Shown here: piece after piece, positions 35,853 to 46,680 of the stretch | Position numbering within the stretch: the first letter of the stretch is position 1 | Layout: every line of letters starts with the position of its first letter | NCBI GenBank assembly: GCA_035772785.1 | Contig: JAOCPU010000040.1 | Coordinates: 1 to 64,000 of the forward strand | Direction: 5' to 3' | Length of the DNA stretch: 64,000 nt | Source: Phlebiopsis flavidoalba | Taxonomy: Eukaryota; Basidiomycota; Agaricomycetes; Polyporales; Phanerochaetaceae | The notes under the pieces: model-generated | The model's database searches: none | Told to the model about the DNA's origin: nothing | The model's input: only the letters and a program-made list of their open reading frames with translations | Made by a program: the position numbers and the translations under genes

Positions 35853-37285
35853 GAGTTGTAATTTCAGTTGCAGTCAGTCGTCTTGCGAGCAGTAGTGGAC
35901 AGGATGGTTGGGATTGTGGGAGCGGACGATGGTTGGGGGTTCTGGATTGGGGGGAGTGTGGACGGTGAGGTGGGGGATGTGAGAGGGAAGGGGGGACCGG
36001 TGCCGGGGGGGAGAGGCCATTTCAAGACTTTACCTGCTGGACGCTTGCTAAGGGCGTAGCAGTGAGCGTGGAGTCGAGCGCAGCGGCGACGGATGGGCAG
36101 ACGACGAGCAGTCGCGTCGTCGTCCGATGATAGAGCAAGCGGATGTGTCGCGTCTCAGTCGCCCCCATACAACACCGCATCTGCCGACGGAAACCCCCGC
36201 TTTGATCACGGATCTGGACACTGCATTTTGAGACCTGGAACTTGTATGATACATGACAACGGCTTTCGGATGTAATCTACATGATGCATGGAGAACGAAG
36301 GAAAAATTAGCTAGTAAAAGCATGAGCTTATAAAAAATCTCGAGGAGCAAGGGGCAAAGCAGTGAGGCAAAAGCTACAAGTAATCGAACGAATATGTGAT
36401 GCACGAGAGGACTATGGCTATAACGATTAATTAAGTTTAGAGGAGTATGCGATGGGCTCTTCAGTCCGAGGTGTGTATAGCGGGAGTGGAATAGAATAAT
36501 CGATCTTACGATCACCGGGTTGGTGTGGTAGAGTTGTGAATACGCAGAAGAGAAGACGCGTAACTTGAAAGGCGCGCTAAGCAGCGTGGCAAATCCGAGG
36601 GTCATCCATGCAGTGCACAGAGTCCTCGCTAGAAGCTCGAGAATGAGCCCGACAAGCGAGGGTGTCGACGAGCGTGAGTCGCAAAGAGGCTTGTTTTGCG
36701 AGTACTCTAACAAACTTCAAGGGCGACGTGAAAGCGTAGTGCGCTCAGCAACGCGCTCCAGGGGAGCCTGCGCTCTGCTGAGGCGACGTCGTACGTGCAC
36801 GAGGAGCGTCACGTACATCCGATGGTGCACGGAGAGAAACGGCGAAATACTGCGACGTCCGGATGGTCCTGTGAAGAACGCGACCGCCAGTCCGAAGGTT
36901 CAGGCAGGGGAGACGCCAGCTGAAACGCGGGTCGAGAGCGAGAACCATGCGTCGTCATCAAGCGCATGACACGTCTGGTGAGCGAAGATATATCCGTCAC
37001 CCGCGATCTTGTAATGTCCGGGGGCGTCGGGCGAAAGAAGGGAGAAGGAGGCTTAGAAGCTGACTATTTGGTTGTTGTTGGCGTGAGTTCCCATATCATA
37101 GACAGAGTGAAGCGGATGTGGCTGTAACAGAGTTGTGTGTGGTGGGCTGAGCTTCTGGTGGAGGGATAGAAATCGTGAAGTAAATTCCGACATCGGGCGT
37201 GATCTACAGCATAACCTGTATTAGCATCCGCCATGAAACAAGAATGGATGGTACGGACCTGTATTTCTCCCCCTGCTCGACGTCA
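35853..37285. other. Upstream flank of the KH gene; no firm gene
   Basis: 35870-36060 is pyrimidine-rich on the minus strand (poly-Pro/Ser frame) and looks like a 5' leader or intron of the KH gene. A 221-codon minus-strand frame (36048-36713) and a 134-codon plus-strand frame (36565-36969) overlap each other and match no family. Around 36960-37080 the plus strand reads RMTRLVSEDISVTRDLVMSG, which looks coding and might belong to the hypothetical gene that follows. Confidence 0.4.
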
Positions 37286-37289
37286 ACAT

Positions 37290-37636
37290 GAAACTCGCTA
37301 ACTCGCAGACGCTTGCGCTCGTGCTAGGACAATCCTTTGGTCTTGAGCCAGGATCGAGAACGAAACGTGATCGCCCTCTGCGTTTACGCATCTTGGGACG
37401 GACAGCTGGACGCGAATTTTCGGCAAGACAGTCGCGAGGGAAGGCTGCCTCGCGATGTACCGGGATCGAGCTGACCGCGGGATCCCGAGACTTCGTAGCG
37501 AGTGTGGGGGAAGGGAGTACTGGACCCTGACGAGATCGAGAAGGTGTGTGTGTATCTGTTCAAAGGGATGGAAACATGGCAGGCATTGACGATGCGAGTA
37601 GAAAGGCTGGAAGGGGGTGTGCAGAAGTTAGTTTGA
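37290..37636 (+). CDS. Hypothetical protein, C-terminal part
   Basis: I do not recognise it. The last stretch reads as convincing protein, VCVYLFKGMETWQALTMRVE followed by RLEGGVQKLV and a TGA at 37634-37636. Before it, shifted frames give MIALCVYASWDGQLDANF-like sequence (37370-37420). An acidic DPDEIEK joins the two parts. The helix-rich charged C-terminus suggests a soluble protein. The upstream limit is unknown; exons may extend to about 36950. Confidence 0.3.
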
Positions 37637-38950
37637 TAGCCAGTCTGAGCTAGCGGGAGTAGCGTCGTTGTTGTGTATCGTATGCGCGAGCGTGCAATGC
37701 GTAGCAGGTTCCACGTCACGGTCACCGAACGCGGAGCTCTCGGGCACCAGCCATCCGGGGGACCGTGAGGTTGAATACAATGCTCCATGAGCACGTTTTA
37801 GATGAATTCACGGAAGGTCGTCGTTGTTGAGCTCTATGCGGTCACCGGAGACGAGCTCTTGTGAGATGGAGCAAAGTCGAAGAGCCGAGTAACTGGTTTT
37901 CTTCGCTGATCATCTCGGTCTGTCCCTCGAATGTGACAACGAGCGACTGGAGAAGTAGACTTGCGAAACACGCTTGCGGTCAAAAGAAAAGAAGGAGAGG
38001 ATAGGGTGATATTAATGTGTCCCGATAGCGAGTACGCGGCGCTTGTAATATAATTAGCAATATTGAAAGCCCATCCGTCATATGTCGTACTCACTTTCTA
38101 TCGGCTCGCCGAACATTATATCCAGGAGAATTAGTAAAAGGTATTATTTCCAGTGAAGCGGCCATGGCAAAGGATCGTGAGGGTGTCGTTGGGGCCGATA
38201 GTCCCAACGAGGCGCCCTCCGTCTTCGGCGAGGGTAAAAAAACGTGGAGATACTCTCAGCACTATGCAAAGCTATATACGCTTTGCAGACGCGTCGACAC
38301 ATTACGCCACCAGCACGCGCCTTAGGAGGCCTAAAGCGGAGGTAGCAAGCTAGGAGTGGGCGCGACGAGGATGACAGCCTGTGCACGCGAGCACTGGTCA
38401 TAAAGTGCCGTGAGGCCATTTTTGTGCTGTGTCCCATTGTCCCTTGCCGATCTGCTAAGAAGACTGTGGGTCAGCGTATCGCTCACAACAACCCCTGGTC
38501 GGAGTGATGACCGTGTGTTGATGCCCCACCATTCAATCTTCGAACAATAGACGGGCGGTACAGCGTGTTTCAGGCGGGAGTATGACGCTGGATGTGGGCG
38601 AGTACGGCAATTCGAAGGAGCCCTCATCTGCGGCTAGTGGTTGCTATTGTCTTCAACTTACGAAGGTATAACAGGAACCAAATATTCATATCAGCGGAGA
38701 AGATCGAGGTGCAAAAAAAAAGTTCCAGGTCGAGATGTCTCTCAGCTGCTGCTTGTTACGGCGAAGTTATGTAAGCGTCTCTAAGATCAGTACCTTTTGA
38801 TGCGCCTTTCTCCCGACGCTCAATCGCGCGCGGGTCTTGGTCGAATGACATAAACGGTCTCATCTCAAAAACCTACAGGCGTAGAACTGGAAGAGAATAA
38901 TGTCAGGTACATACAATATAGATTACGAATAATAATAAGCATCTCGCCCC
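37637..38950. other. Region downstream of FAN1, no firm gene
   Basis: A minus-strand piece at about 38150-38240 reads AEDGGRLVGTIGPNDTLTIL and could be an exon of an unidentified gene, but neighbouring pieces do not extend it convincingly. The rest shows only short frames. Confidence 0.35.
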
Positions 38951-41900
38951 CTAGATATAAAACCAATCAAGGCGACCCGGCCGCCCTCTTCCTCTTTCTC
39001 GATGACGGACCAGGATATTGTAGGATGCCTCGAGTAATTCCACCACTTCAGGCTCCACGTCAAACCGATATGGTGTCACTGGCTTGACCCGGGTCGAGCG
39101 CCGCGGGGTAGTAGTAGGTTCTCGCTTGACTTCTGTTTGTTGTGGAGTTGGTCTCGGACGAGGCTCTGGCTTCCTCGGGATATCAAGCTGAGAATAGTCG
39201 ACCTCGCTCGATGAGGCGGTCGCGGTTTTAGATTCTGGATCCGAATCCGAGTCCGAGATGACAATGACTTCCTTCAGCTCTTTCTTTATCGGAGACTTGG
39301 GCTTGAACGTGCGGGGCTTGAAACCAGGTTTTGATTTCGATCCAGGAGTGGACTTTGTTCCAGGAGTGGAAGTCATTTTAGGAGGGTGCCTTGGTGTCAA
39401 GATGACCTTCGGTGTAGATTTACGTTTTGGCTTGGGCTTAGAGTTGATCTCCTCAACGCGACACACTTCAACGTTAGCCTTCGCTCGCAGAAACACGTCT
39501 ATCCACAGCTGAATGATTCAGAGTCATGTTAGTAGAGTACTGACGTTACAGACACTGATTGAACTCACCTTCTGGTTCTCTTGTAGATTATCGTTTGGTC
39601 CTTTCACCTCCACAAACTTGCACTCCCGTTCCTCGTTATGCCAGATGAATAGATCCGGCACACCCGAGGTTCGGTTCGCGAAATCTTCGGCGAGGGTTTG
39701 GCACACAAAGTGTGCGAGAAGCATTGGGGTTCCAACACGCGAGAATCTCCTCCCAATCCTCGCGTATGAGTAGATCCCAACGTAGACCGACACACCACGT
39801 CTTGCGCTGTTTCGCGTTCACGATCCCATGTGCCCCAGTGCGATTTGTGATGCCTTGCCGGAAGAGATTTCGGCGAGCCCCTGGGTGTCTATGAGGTCGC
39901 GACGCGGTAAAGTAAATGTTGTCGCAGGCACAATGTCGAGAGGTGCGGCCTCTGGTAGGGTGTCTCGAACGCTCCAGGGATAGGCGCGAAATGATATCGA
40001 AGAAGAGCAACGCAAAGAGGGTTGTGAGCACGCGACCTTCAGAGTGCAGCCTGATCATGCTGTTAGCTCGACGATGTGACGGATCAGTCAAAACATACGT
40101 GCCCTTTGTACCCCTTGGACTGATAATTTTCGAGTGCGAAGTCTCAACAGTGACGTGCTTCTCGTCGTTGCCTATCCAGATAGATTTCCCGGTAAGAGGC
40201 TTTGGTTTTTGGCGGCTAGGTGGGAAGTCAGAGCAAATATCAGTGTATAGATTATAATGAAAATCGTACCGTGGGCCTCTTCCTCGGACTTGACATCATT
40301 GGGCGCAGTGACACAAGTCGCAGCGTCGTCTGCTTCTCGTCTTTGGGCTCAACCTTTCGCCTCTTAACGGGACTACGCCCCGCACCAGAAGCGGTTCCTG
40401 GCACCTGTGAGTTGTTTGTGAGGAACACCCTTTCCCCTTTGATGATCACGGTTTTAGGCCTTATGTAGCTCGCTCTTGTCCTCGTCAACGCCGACGTCAC
40501 CGGGAGCGCTCTTGATGAGACGTTTTCTAATGCGCTCTCGTCTTCTCTCAAGCTTCGGTCTCCAGACCATGTGCGTGTCGTCATCGTTCAAGGCATCATG
40601 TACATATGTCCACGCACGCTCGTCCACCGCGCCGATACGGTGGGGGGGCGTGTTCCATGAGAATGAGAAGACGTTGTTCATGCCATCGTCCACGTACGCG
40701 GCCCGCGGCGGAAGACCGCTGAGCGAGGCAGGTGTGTGTAGATGTTTCAAGGCCGCCTGATGTTGATGAAGGACACACAGAGCCTGCGCGGTCTTAGAGA
40801 TGAGGCGAGTAATAACATAGCCTAGAGACGAAATGTATGGTTAAAATATCGTTGGGTAAACAATGGTAATCGAAGAGTGTACCGTGGTGGAATTGAGTCA
40901 GCGACGAGGACTTGTCTCCAAGCTCCAACTCCTCTTCGACACGGATCTCACTCTCTTGCGTTTCTTGCAGAGACCTCTGTGCTGAGCGTGCCTGTGCGGT
41001 TGTGACACCAAGGGCCGTTTGTGAAGTGCGGTTTACACCAACGGCGTTCTGACTTGACGGACGACTCGCCCTCGAGCCTCCGCTTTCCGCCACCACTGGC
41101 TCTTGTTCCTTCACGGCCACTTCTGCAAGCCATGTTGGATGTGAATCTTCGTCGTCGATGTCACCGCTCGCAGCCTTGTCCAACGCCTCTCGAATTTGCG
41201 GTACTGTCGCACCATACCCGGAATATCTCTCTTCCAAGTTTGACAATCCGCCTCGCAGCCTGGACTGCGCGGAGGTCTCTGCGAGCTCCTTCTCCTTTCC
41301 TTTCCTGTCTACCCAAAGTGCGTCATCGACCTCAATGAGTTTTTCCAGGAAGTCAAAGTGTGAAATCAACACCCTCAACACTTTCGTCCTCGATGAGAAG
41401 AACCGGTAAAACGTCATCATCACCCTCTGTGAAGACTTCATCTTCGTCATCTTGCTGCATGCCCCCACTTCGTCTTGCAATGGCAGGCGAGTTTGTCCAA
41501 TTCGCACTATTCACCAACGGGCTCTCCGATGGACGGAGGGGCGCTGAACGCTGTACCACTTTCTCGCAGTGAAACGGGCTGTTGGCACTGTCCCGTTTGC
41601 TAGGCCCGGTGCTCGCTGCGGGTCCTTCTCTCGCAGAAGACGAGCTACTGGCGGGTTGGGCACGTGCACGTGCACGAGAATAGGATGCCGTAGAAGGCCT
41701 GTCAAGTTCATCCACGCATGCCTCTAACGCACAAGCGCGCGTTCGTATGCCAATAGATCATCACGCGTCGGCCAAATGCGATAGCATGTTCGGTTGTAAG
41801 GCGTTGGGCGGTGGTTCTACGTCCTCCAATTGAGGCCGGCGAAGGCTCAGGCTTTGTGCAGGTTGCGAAGTTGGTGGGGTGTGCGAAAACGAGATGGAGC

Positions 41901-43294
41901 GCGCGAAGAGAAGAGTCCGTCGAGAAGAGTTTAGAAGATGATGATGACTGTGAGAGTGCAGGGGAGAGAATAGATGTTGAGGAGGTGGCCGGCAGGTATG
42001 GCGGGGTAATTGAAGGGGGTATCTGAGGCTGCGAATAATGAGCAAAGTTCCAGTTTCTTACGTCCGGAAGCGAGGATGGGATGGGGTCGTCCGTGAGAAG
42101 GGGTGTAAGGGTCTCGTACTAGCAAGATTTAGTATCAATTCACAGTTTGTTTTGAGCAGGGAAGGTGCAAACCTTCGGAAGTATACAAGATTGATTCGGT
42201 TTCAAAAGCTTGATGACGTCGCTATTCAAAACAGATACATGCTCCTTGATATCGTTTCTAGGTCAGTAGGTGTAGGTTGTTAGCTAGTAACGTGAGTGGA
42301 CTGACCGAGTTTTTTCAGAGCGATTGCTCTGAGTCTGTCTACAACTCTCTACCCGATTTGTCTAAAGGGGTGTTTTGTTTAAATTTAAAGTCCGTCTGCT
42401 GCGACGTGGTATTAAGCAGGGCAGCGATCATAGTATGGGACGATGGTATAACCGTAATGAGTAGACTTGACGCAAGCAAATCCCAATGAAAATACCTTGG
42501 GGTCCGTTAGCTTAACATTCATGTGTTTTGCGAGCTCTTTTGAGCTCTTTAACACAAAAACAGCCAAGGAGCTGCTCCAGTGTTTGCACTGGTCTCATCT
42601 TGCGCGAAAAAAAACGTTGTAGTCTGGCTGAGGGAGGGCTGCTGCCATAGTCTCGACCTTGGGTGTATAGACCGTTAGCTTCATCGGCCAGGCTGATATC
42701 ACTTTCTTCAATCTTTGTGGCTTGATATCCGCAACGCCATGACTCCTAGAATATCCGGCGCAAAGGTGCCCTCAGGGCAGGCCAGGATGCGGCCTGTTGC
42801 AAGGTCGCGCTTGTACTTTATGCTCTTTCCAGCTTGATCCATCGACACTTTTGCGGAGACTCAGTCGGACAAGCAAGTATCTTGCGTCGGCTGATATAGA
42901 CTCTTGAGTTCCGAACACAGAGAGAATGCGCTGAAGAGGGACCGCACAGGGCAATTTGAAATAATCCTCCAGACACTTGAGTTCCGTATCGACGAAGAGG
43001 CTGCTCTCGCCTTTAATTACGGTCTCTTATCATATCTGAGCGGTAAAATATTAATGCCTTTAGATCCAAGTGCCACGCTTTATTGCAAAGGGCAATACAT
43101 ACCCTCAAAGAGCTTCGACATACATAGACGGGCGTTGGGGGGCTGGTTCGGGTCATCATTGTCAGGTCAGACAAGGCAACATCATCTTCAGCAGAGTAGG
43201 AGGAAGCGTCTCCAAAGACGATGAGAGAGTCTATCCTTTGGGGTGAGGGGAAGCGGGGGAAGGTGGCATTGTGCCGCGGTGGGCAGGAAACCAA
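38951..43294 (-). CDS. FAN1: FAN1, Fanconi-associated structure-specific nuclease
   Basis: FAN1 cuts branched DNA in interstrand-crosslink repair. Ordered pieces match the family. The N-terminal DNA-binding part has SADARYLLVRLSLRK (about 42870) and LGCFCVKELK (SAP-like, about 42560). The middle has LLAYERALALEACVDEL-like sequence (about 41740). A TPR-like region has YVITRLISKTAQALCVLH (about 40800) and AWTYVHDALNDDDTHMVWRP (about 40600). Then come GKSIWIGNDEKHVTVET and HSEGRVLTTLFALLFFDII (40190-40010). The VRR-NUC domain has DFANRTSGVPDLFIW and FVEVKGPNDNLQENQK (39690-39570), keeping the PD..E-V-K nuclease residues. An intron leads in frame to DVFLRAKANVEVCRVEE. An uninterrupted C-terminal extension of about 160 residues follows, rich in Lys, Pro, Ser and Thr, with VIVISDSDSD. 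Length exceeds the usual fungal form because of this tail. The N-terminal start is approximate. Confidence 0.92.
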
Positions 43295-43425
43295 GATTTG
43301 CTAGTTGGCCAAGGCGCGCGGGTCGCGGTCACGGCCTGGTCTACGACTCATTAAACGCGCGCGAAACACGAAAATGTGTGTTTTTACCTGGCCAGCAATA
43401 ACAAGAGTTGGGGCGTTTGTGTTGG

Positions 43426-43519
43426 CGCGCTATAGCAAAGTGGTTAATGCGAATGATTAGAAAACTCCGACACTATCATTTCCTGTTTCAGGGCGCAGGT
43501 TCGAATCCTGCTGGCGTCG
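43426..43519 (+). tRNA. tRNA-Ser(AGA) with a 12-nt intron
   Basis: The cloverleaf can be folded by hand: D arm GCA/TGC around AAGTGGTTAA; anticodon stem AATGA/TCATT with loop TTAGAAA, giving anticodon AGA at 43459-43461. A 12-nt intron (43463-43474) sits in the canonical place one base 3' of the anticodon. A long class II variable arm (CCTG/CAGG) marks a serine tRNA. The T arm is GCAGG-TTCGAAT-CCTGC. The acceptor 3' half TGGCGTC pairs with CGCGCTA except for the first pair (C-C) and two G-T pairs. The 5' context TTGGCGCGCTA could be a GC-duplicated form of GGCGCTA, which would pair fully. Box A (TAGCAAAGTGG) and box B (GGTTCGAATCC) are present. Confidence 0.87.
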
Positions 43520-43528
43520 AGAATTACA

Positions 43529-43537
43529 TTTTGTTTT
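43529..43537 (+). terminator. RNA polymerase III terminator of the tRNA gene
   Basis: Two T4 runs (43529-43532 and 43534-43537) begin ten bases after the tRNA 3' end, as expected for Pol III termination. Confidence 0.6.
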
Positions 43538-43915
43538 GTGTTCGTAACGCAGCCTGCAGCTGCTCAGTGCTACTGTCAAGACTCAGAATCTTCAATCTAT
43601 CAGATATCGTGTTTTGCTCCGGTTTTTCAATAAAGGAGTAAACAGTTTTTGAGCAGTTTTTTGTAGCCAAGGTTGAAGCTTGTCGACAAGCATCGCTATA
43701 TTATCACGCTTCGCCGGCTGCTGTTTGGAGTCGGCTCGGATAAGTCTATTTGTTACATCTGGTAGCCCCCACGATCACCAAAGCAGTAATAGCCTACATG
43801 GCGCTCTACGCGTCTGTACTGGTCCTTTTTTGTTGCCCTTGTCGGAATCGTCCTCACGGTCGTCACCCTGGCGTGCCCAGCTACATCTTCCTCCTTTGCC
43901 TCCTCGGGCTCCTCC

Positions 43916-45688
43916 TCAGGTTCCGTTTGTGGTTGGATCATAATCGACCCATCCACCAAGTCTTTTCTCTTCATCAAGCCTGAACGCAAGAGGTACCCGC
44001 GCGCCGTCTATAAGTTCCCGTTGACTCGCTTTGATCTCAAGAGCACCTGCGACAATGACCGCAGAGCATGGGTAGTATCCTTCGCCGGAGGGAAGTAGAA
44101 CACTTGTCTGTGACGCGCGCACTCCGGCAGCCCGATGAGCTCCCTTTGGTTTTTCCACGCTTTGCGTGGGGAAATCCTCCTCTTCATGTTGCGAGAACAC
44201 GTGGGAGTTCGTAGAAACGCGCAACGTGGTGTCGCTGAGCGTCGCGTAAACATCCTTGTCAGTCCATGTGAGCGTGCACGGCGGTTGGTCGAAGTTCACG
44301 CGTTCGAGCTCGTCAAGAATAATCCAGGCGCTATGCACAAGATTTGGCCGACAGCGTGAGGGTTTGACGTCGCAGAGGCGATGTGTGTATATCGAGAGCT
44401 CAAGTTTCATCGGGGCGTCGAGTGGAGGCTCGCTTGTTTCGCCGTCGATACGCTCGCCGTTGAGACATGCGACGTGAAGGTATTTTCCGCAAGGCGAGAA
44501 GCGGGCTCGCATGAAGAGTTGGCGGGCTGAAGTGCTAGTGAGCCTTCATCGAGTGGATGTAGGATAGACACCTACAACAGTATCCCATAGACCAAGCAGA
44601 GCGTGTATAGAACGTCTTGTTGAGGTAATCTCCAAAGAGGATCTCGGACTCTCCAAGAGGCCACACGACTAAGGGGGTAGTAGTAGGATGTATGATGGGC
44701 GGGGAGTCCCAGAGCGGGGCGACAAAGTTTGCGCGAGTAATGGAAGGCTCGGCCTTTGGACGTAAAGACTGAGAGAGATGCACGGGAAGGAATGGAGACT
44801 TTCGTCGACCTCAGCCTCCTCCTCGTCACTCGAGTCACCGTCCGAGCTATCAGAGTCGATAGAAGAATCGCTCTGCTCCTCTTCTTCCGGATTTTCTTGC
44901 TCTTTCCTTCTCCTCCTGATCAGATTCGTCTTCCTGGATTGACGAGTTGTCTGACTCATAGTCCTTCACTGACTCATCCTCTGAGCACTCGCTCCAGGAT
45001 TCGTACGCCTCGTCGTCCAGAGCAGACCGAAGAGGCTTCAGACTCCTCGTCGCTCTATCGTAGGTAAAGGTTTCTCCTTCCTCGCGAGAAGCGACTGGTC
45101 GGTGAACGACCTTCCTTCCCGTGATAGCAGAATACTCTCCTTGGGAAGGGCCACACCGCTCACACGATGTGGTTCTTGCGACCAAGACGTTCGAGCGACC
45201 GGATCGAAAGTGCTGTAGTTGCCCGAGGCGTCTTGACGATAGAACCGAGTGCCAATACAACCGTTCGGCTAGTCTCGTCCAACGGGGTGACCGTATTGGG
45301 TGTTGGAAGTGTATAATTCCAGGGGGTAGGCCCTTTGACTAGGACGGAGTGAGTGCGCTCGAGCGTCGGGTCGCTGTCGCTACTCAGCATCCAAGTCTCG
45401 ACGGCCAAACGGCTAGACCCCCTCAGAACTTGTCGGAATCGTCAGCTTAAATGACAGGTGTGCCGAAAGTAATGTCACATACCACAGGTGATGCACCGTT
45501 AGCTTGTCTGAGCCGATCGGCTTGACATTGAAGTGCGGCTCAGAAGAACCTATGGCAGATGAGCTCGACCTCAGTTGAAATGCCTCAGTCAAATTCAAAA
45601 CTTTAGAGGGGAGTTGAGGAGCGTCGACAAACATCTTCAGAGGTGGAGCCCTGGCTATGGGCATCGTAATGGGTTGTTCGTCCGACAT
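43916..45688 (-). CDS. Conserved-looking acidic protein with propeller-like repeats, function unknown
   Basis: From MSDEQPITMPIARAP (45688) ordered minus-strand pieces form one protein: GSDKLTVHHLWYVT, AVETWMLSSDSDPTLERTHSV, VKGPTPWNYTLP, TVVLALGSIVKTPRATTALS, VVHRPVASREEGETFTYDRAT. An Asp/Glu/Ser-rich stretch follows (SSIDSDSSDGDSSDEEE, about 44870). Then come APLWDSPPIIHPTTTPLVVW, LGESEILFGDYLNKTFYTR, RARFSPCGKYLHVACLNGER, and TLTWTDKDVYATLSDTTLRV to the stop at 43916. Motifs such as FSPCGKYLHVAC and LTWTDKDVYATLSD look like beta-propeller blades. I believe similar proteins occur across Agaricomycetes but I cannot name a function. The 3' part (43916-44512) is one clean frame of 198 codons. 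Confidence 0.65.
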
Positions 45689-46680
45689 AGTGTTTGGCTG
45701 GGCGTTGAAACCTTGAGGTGGAGCAGAGTGAAGGGATGAGCGACAGATTCAGAGTTAGCGAGAGAGCTGAACAAAGGGATTTTAATGAACCTTTTATATG
45801 TGATTATCATGATAACTGCTGCGTCTACGGAGTCCAAGTATCCGTTCTACGACGATACGACGCTGAGGACGCATGACGCTTGGCATGAGGCAGTTGGGAC
45901 TGCATGCGGGTCCGACATGCACAGCATTGGCAGGGAGTCCATGCAACTAAAAGTGTCGACAATTCTTCTGTCGCGCCTCTTCGAATAGCAAAATTTGAGT
46001 CACGAAGCTGCGGAGGCTGCTGTGCGTGTTGCCTCGGGGCGTTTGTGCGTTGAAAACCTATCATGCGCCAAGGCGCCTAGGTAGCACAGTTGATTGCGCC
46101 CTTGGCCCGCCCTGATGCGCCCATAATGTTGATGACTCCATTTGGCACACGTTGACTCTACCTGTCGTCCACCATTCACCTACGTGTATTTTTTTCTTCT
46201 ATGCTTTGTTTTTAAGATCAGTCGCTCAATCTCTACTCAGTGTGGGGTGCAACGACACCTGACGCTCCAGCTCTCAGGGGAGTGCCTTAGACTCGCCGCG
46301 GGGGGGAATAACACAGCCGTAAAAGCAGCGCGCCTCACTGCGTGCAAATTCAGCCAAAAATCGACCGTGGCTCTTCCAAAAGGCGGTATCTCTAGAAAAA
46401 CGTACGCCCGTGCGGCTGTCCTAGTACAACATCGATCACAACGAGGCCGAGTGACGGGCATTGGGCGCCGCCGTCTTGGCCGCAGTGCTTTTTCGATATT
46501 CTGCTTCGTGTCCATGACTCTTTGTCGCTCAACGTGGATGGCAATGCTGCGTACAGCCTGTTATCTTCGTGCTCGGGACCGCGCTTGACTTGTATTAGGT
46601 TCAGAAGGTATATATTTCATGGTCTCTTGTCGTTCGCATCATCCTCACCCATCGATTCACTCCATCCTCCCTAAAGTATC
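45689..46680. other. Divergent promoter region between the acidic protein (-) and the AAA+ gene (+)
   Basis: Around 46060-46110 a GC-rich stretch with the palindrome AGGCGCCT and several GCGCC words is seen. 46140-46590 holds overlapping frames on both strands without family signal. No gene is called. Confidence 0.4.

Noticed and set aside
36048..36713. 221-codon minus-strand open frame upstream of the KH gene
   Set aside because: No family resemblance, low-complexity Ser/Leu composition, and it overlaps a competing plus-strand frame; likely chance or leader sequence.
46060..46110. GC-rich stretch with GCGCC words as a possible tRNA or transposon end
   Set aside because: No cloverleaf, box A/B or inverted terminal repeat could be built.
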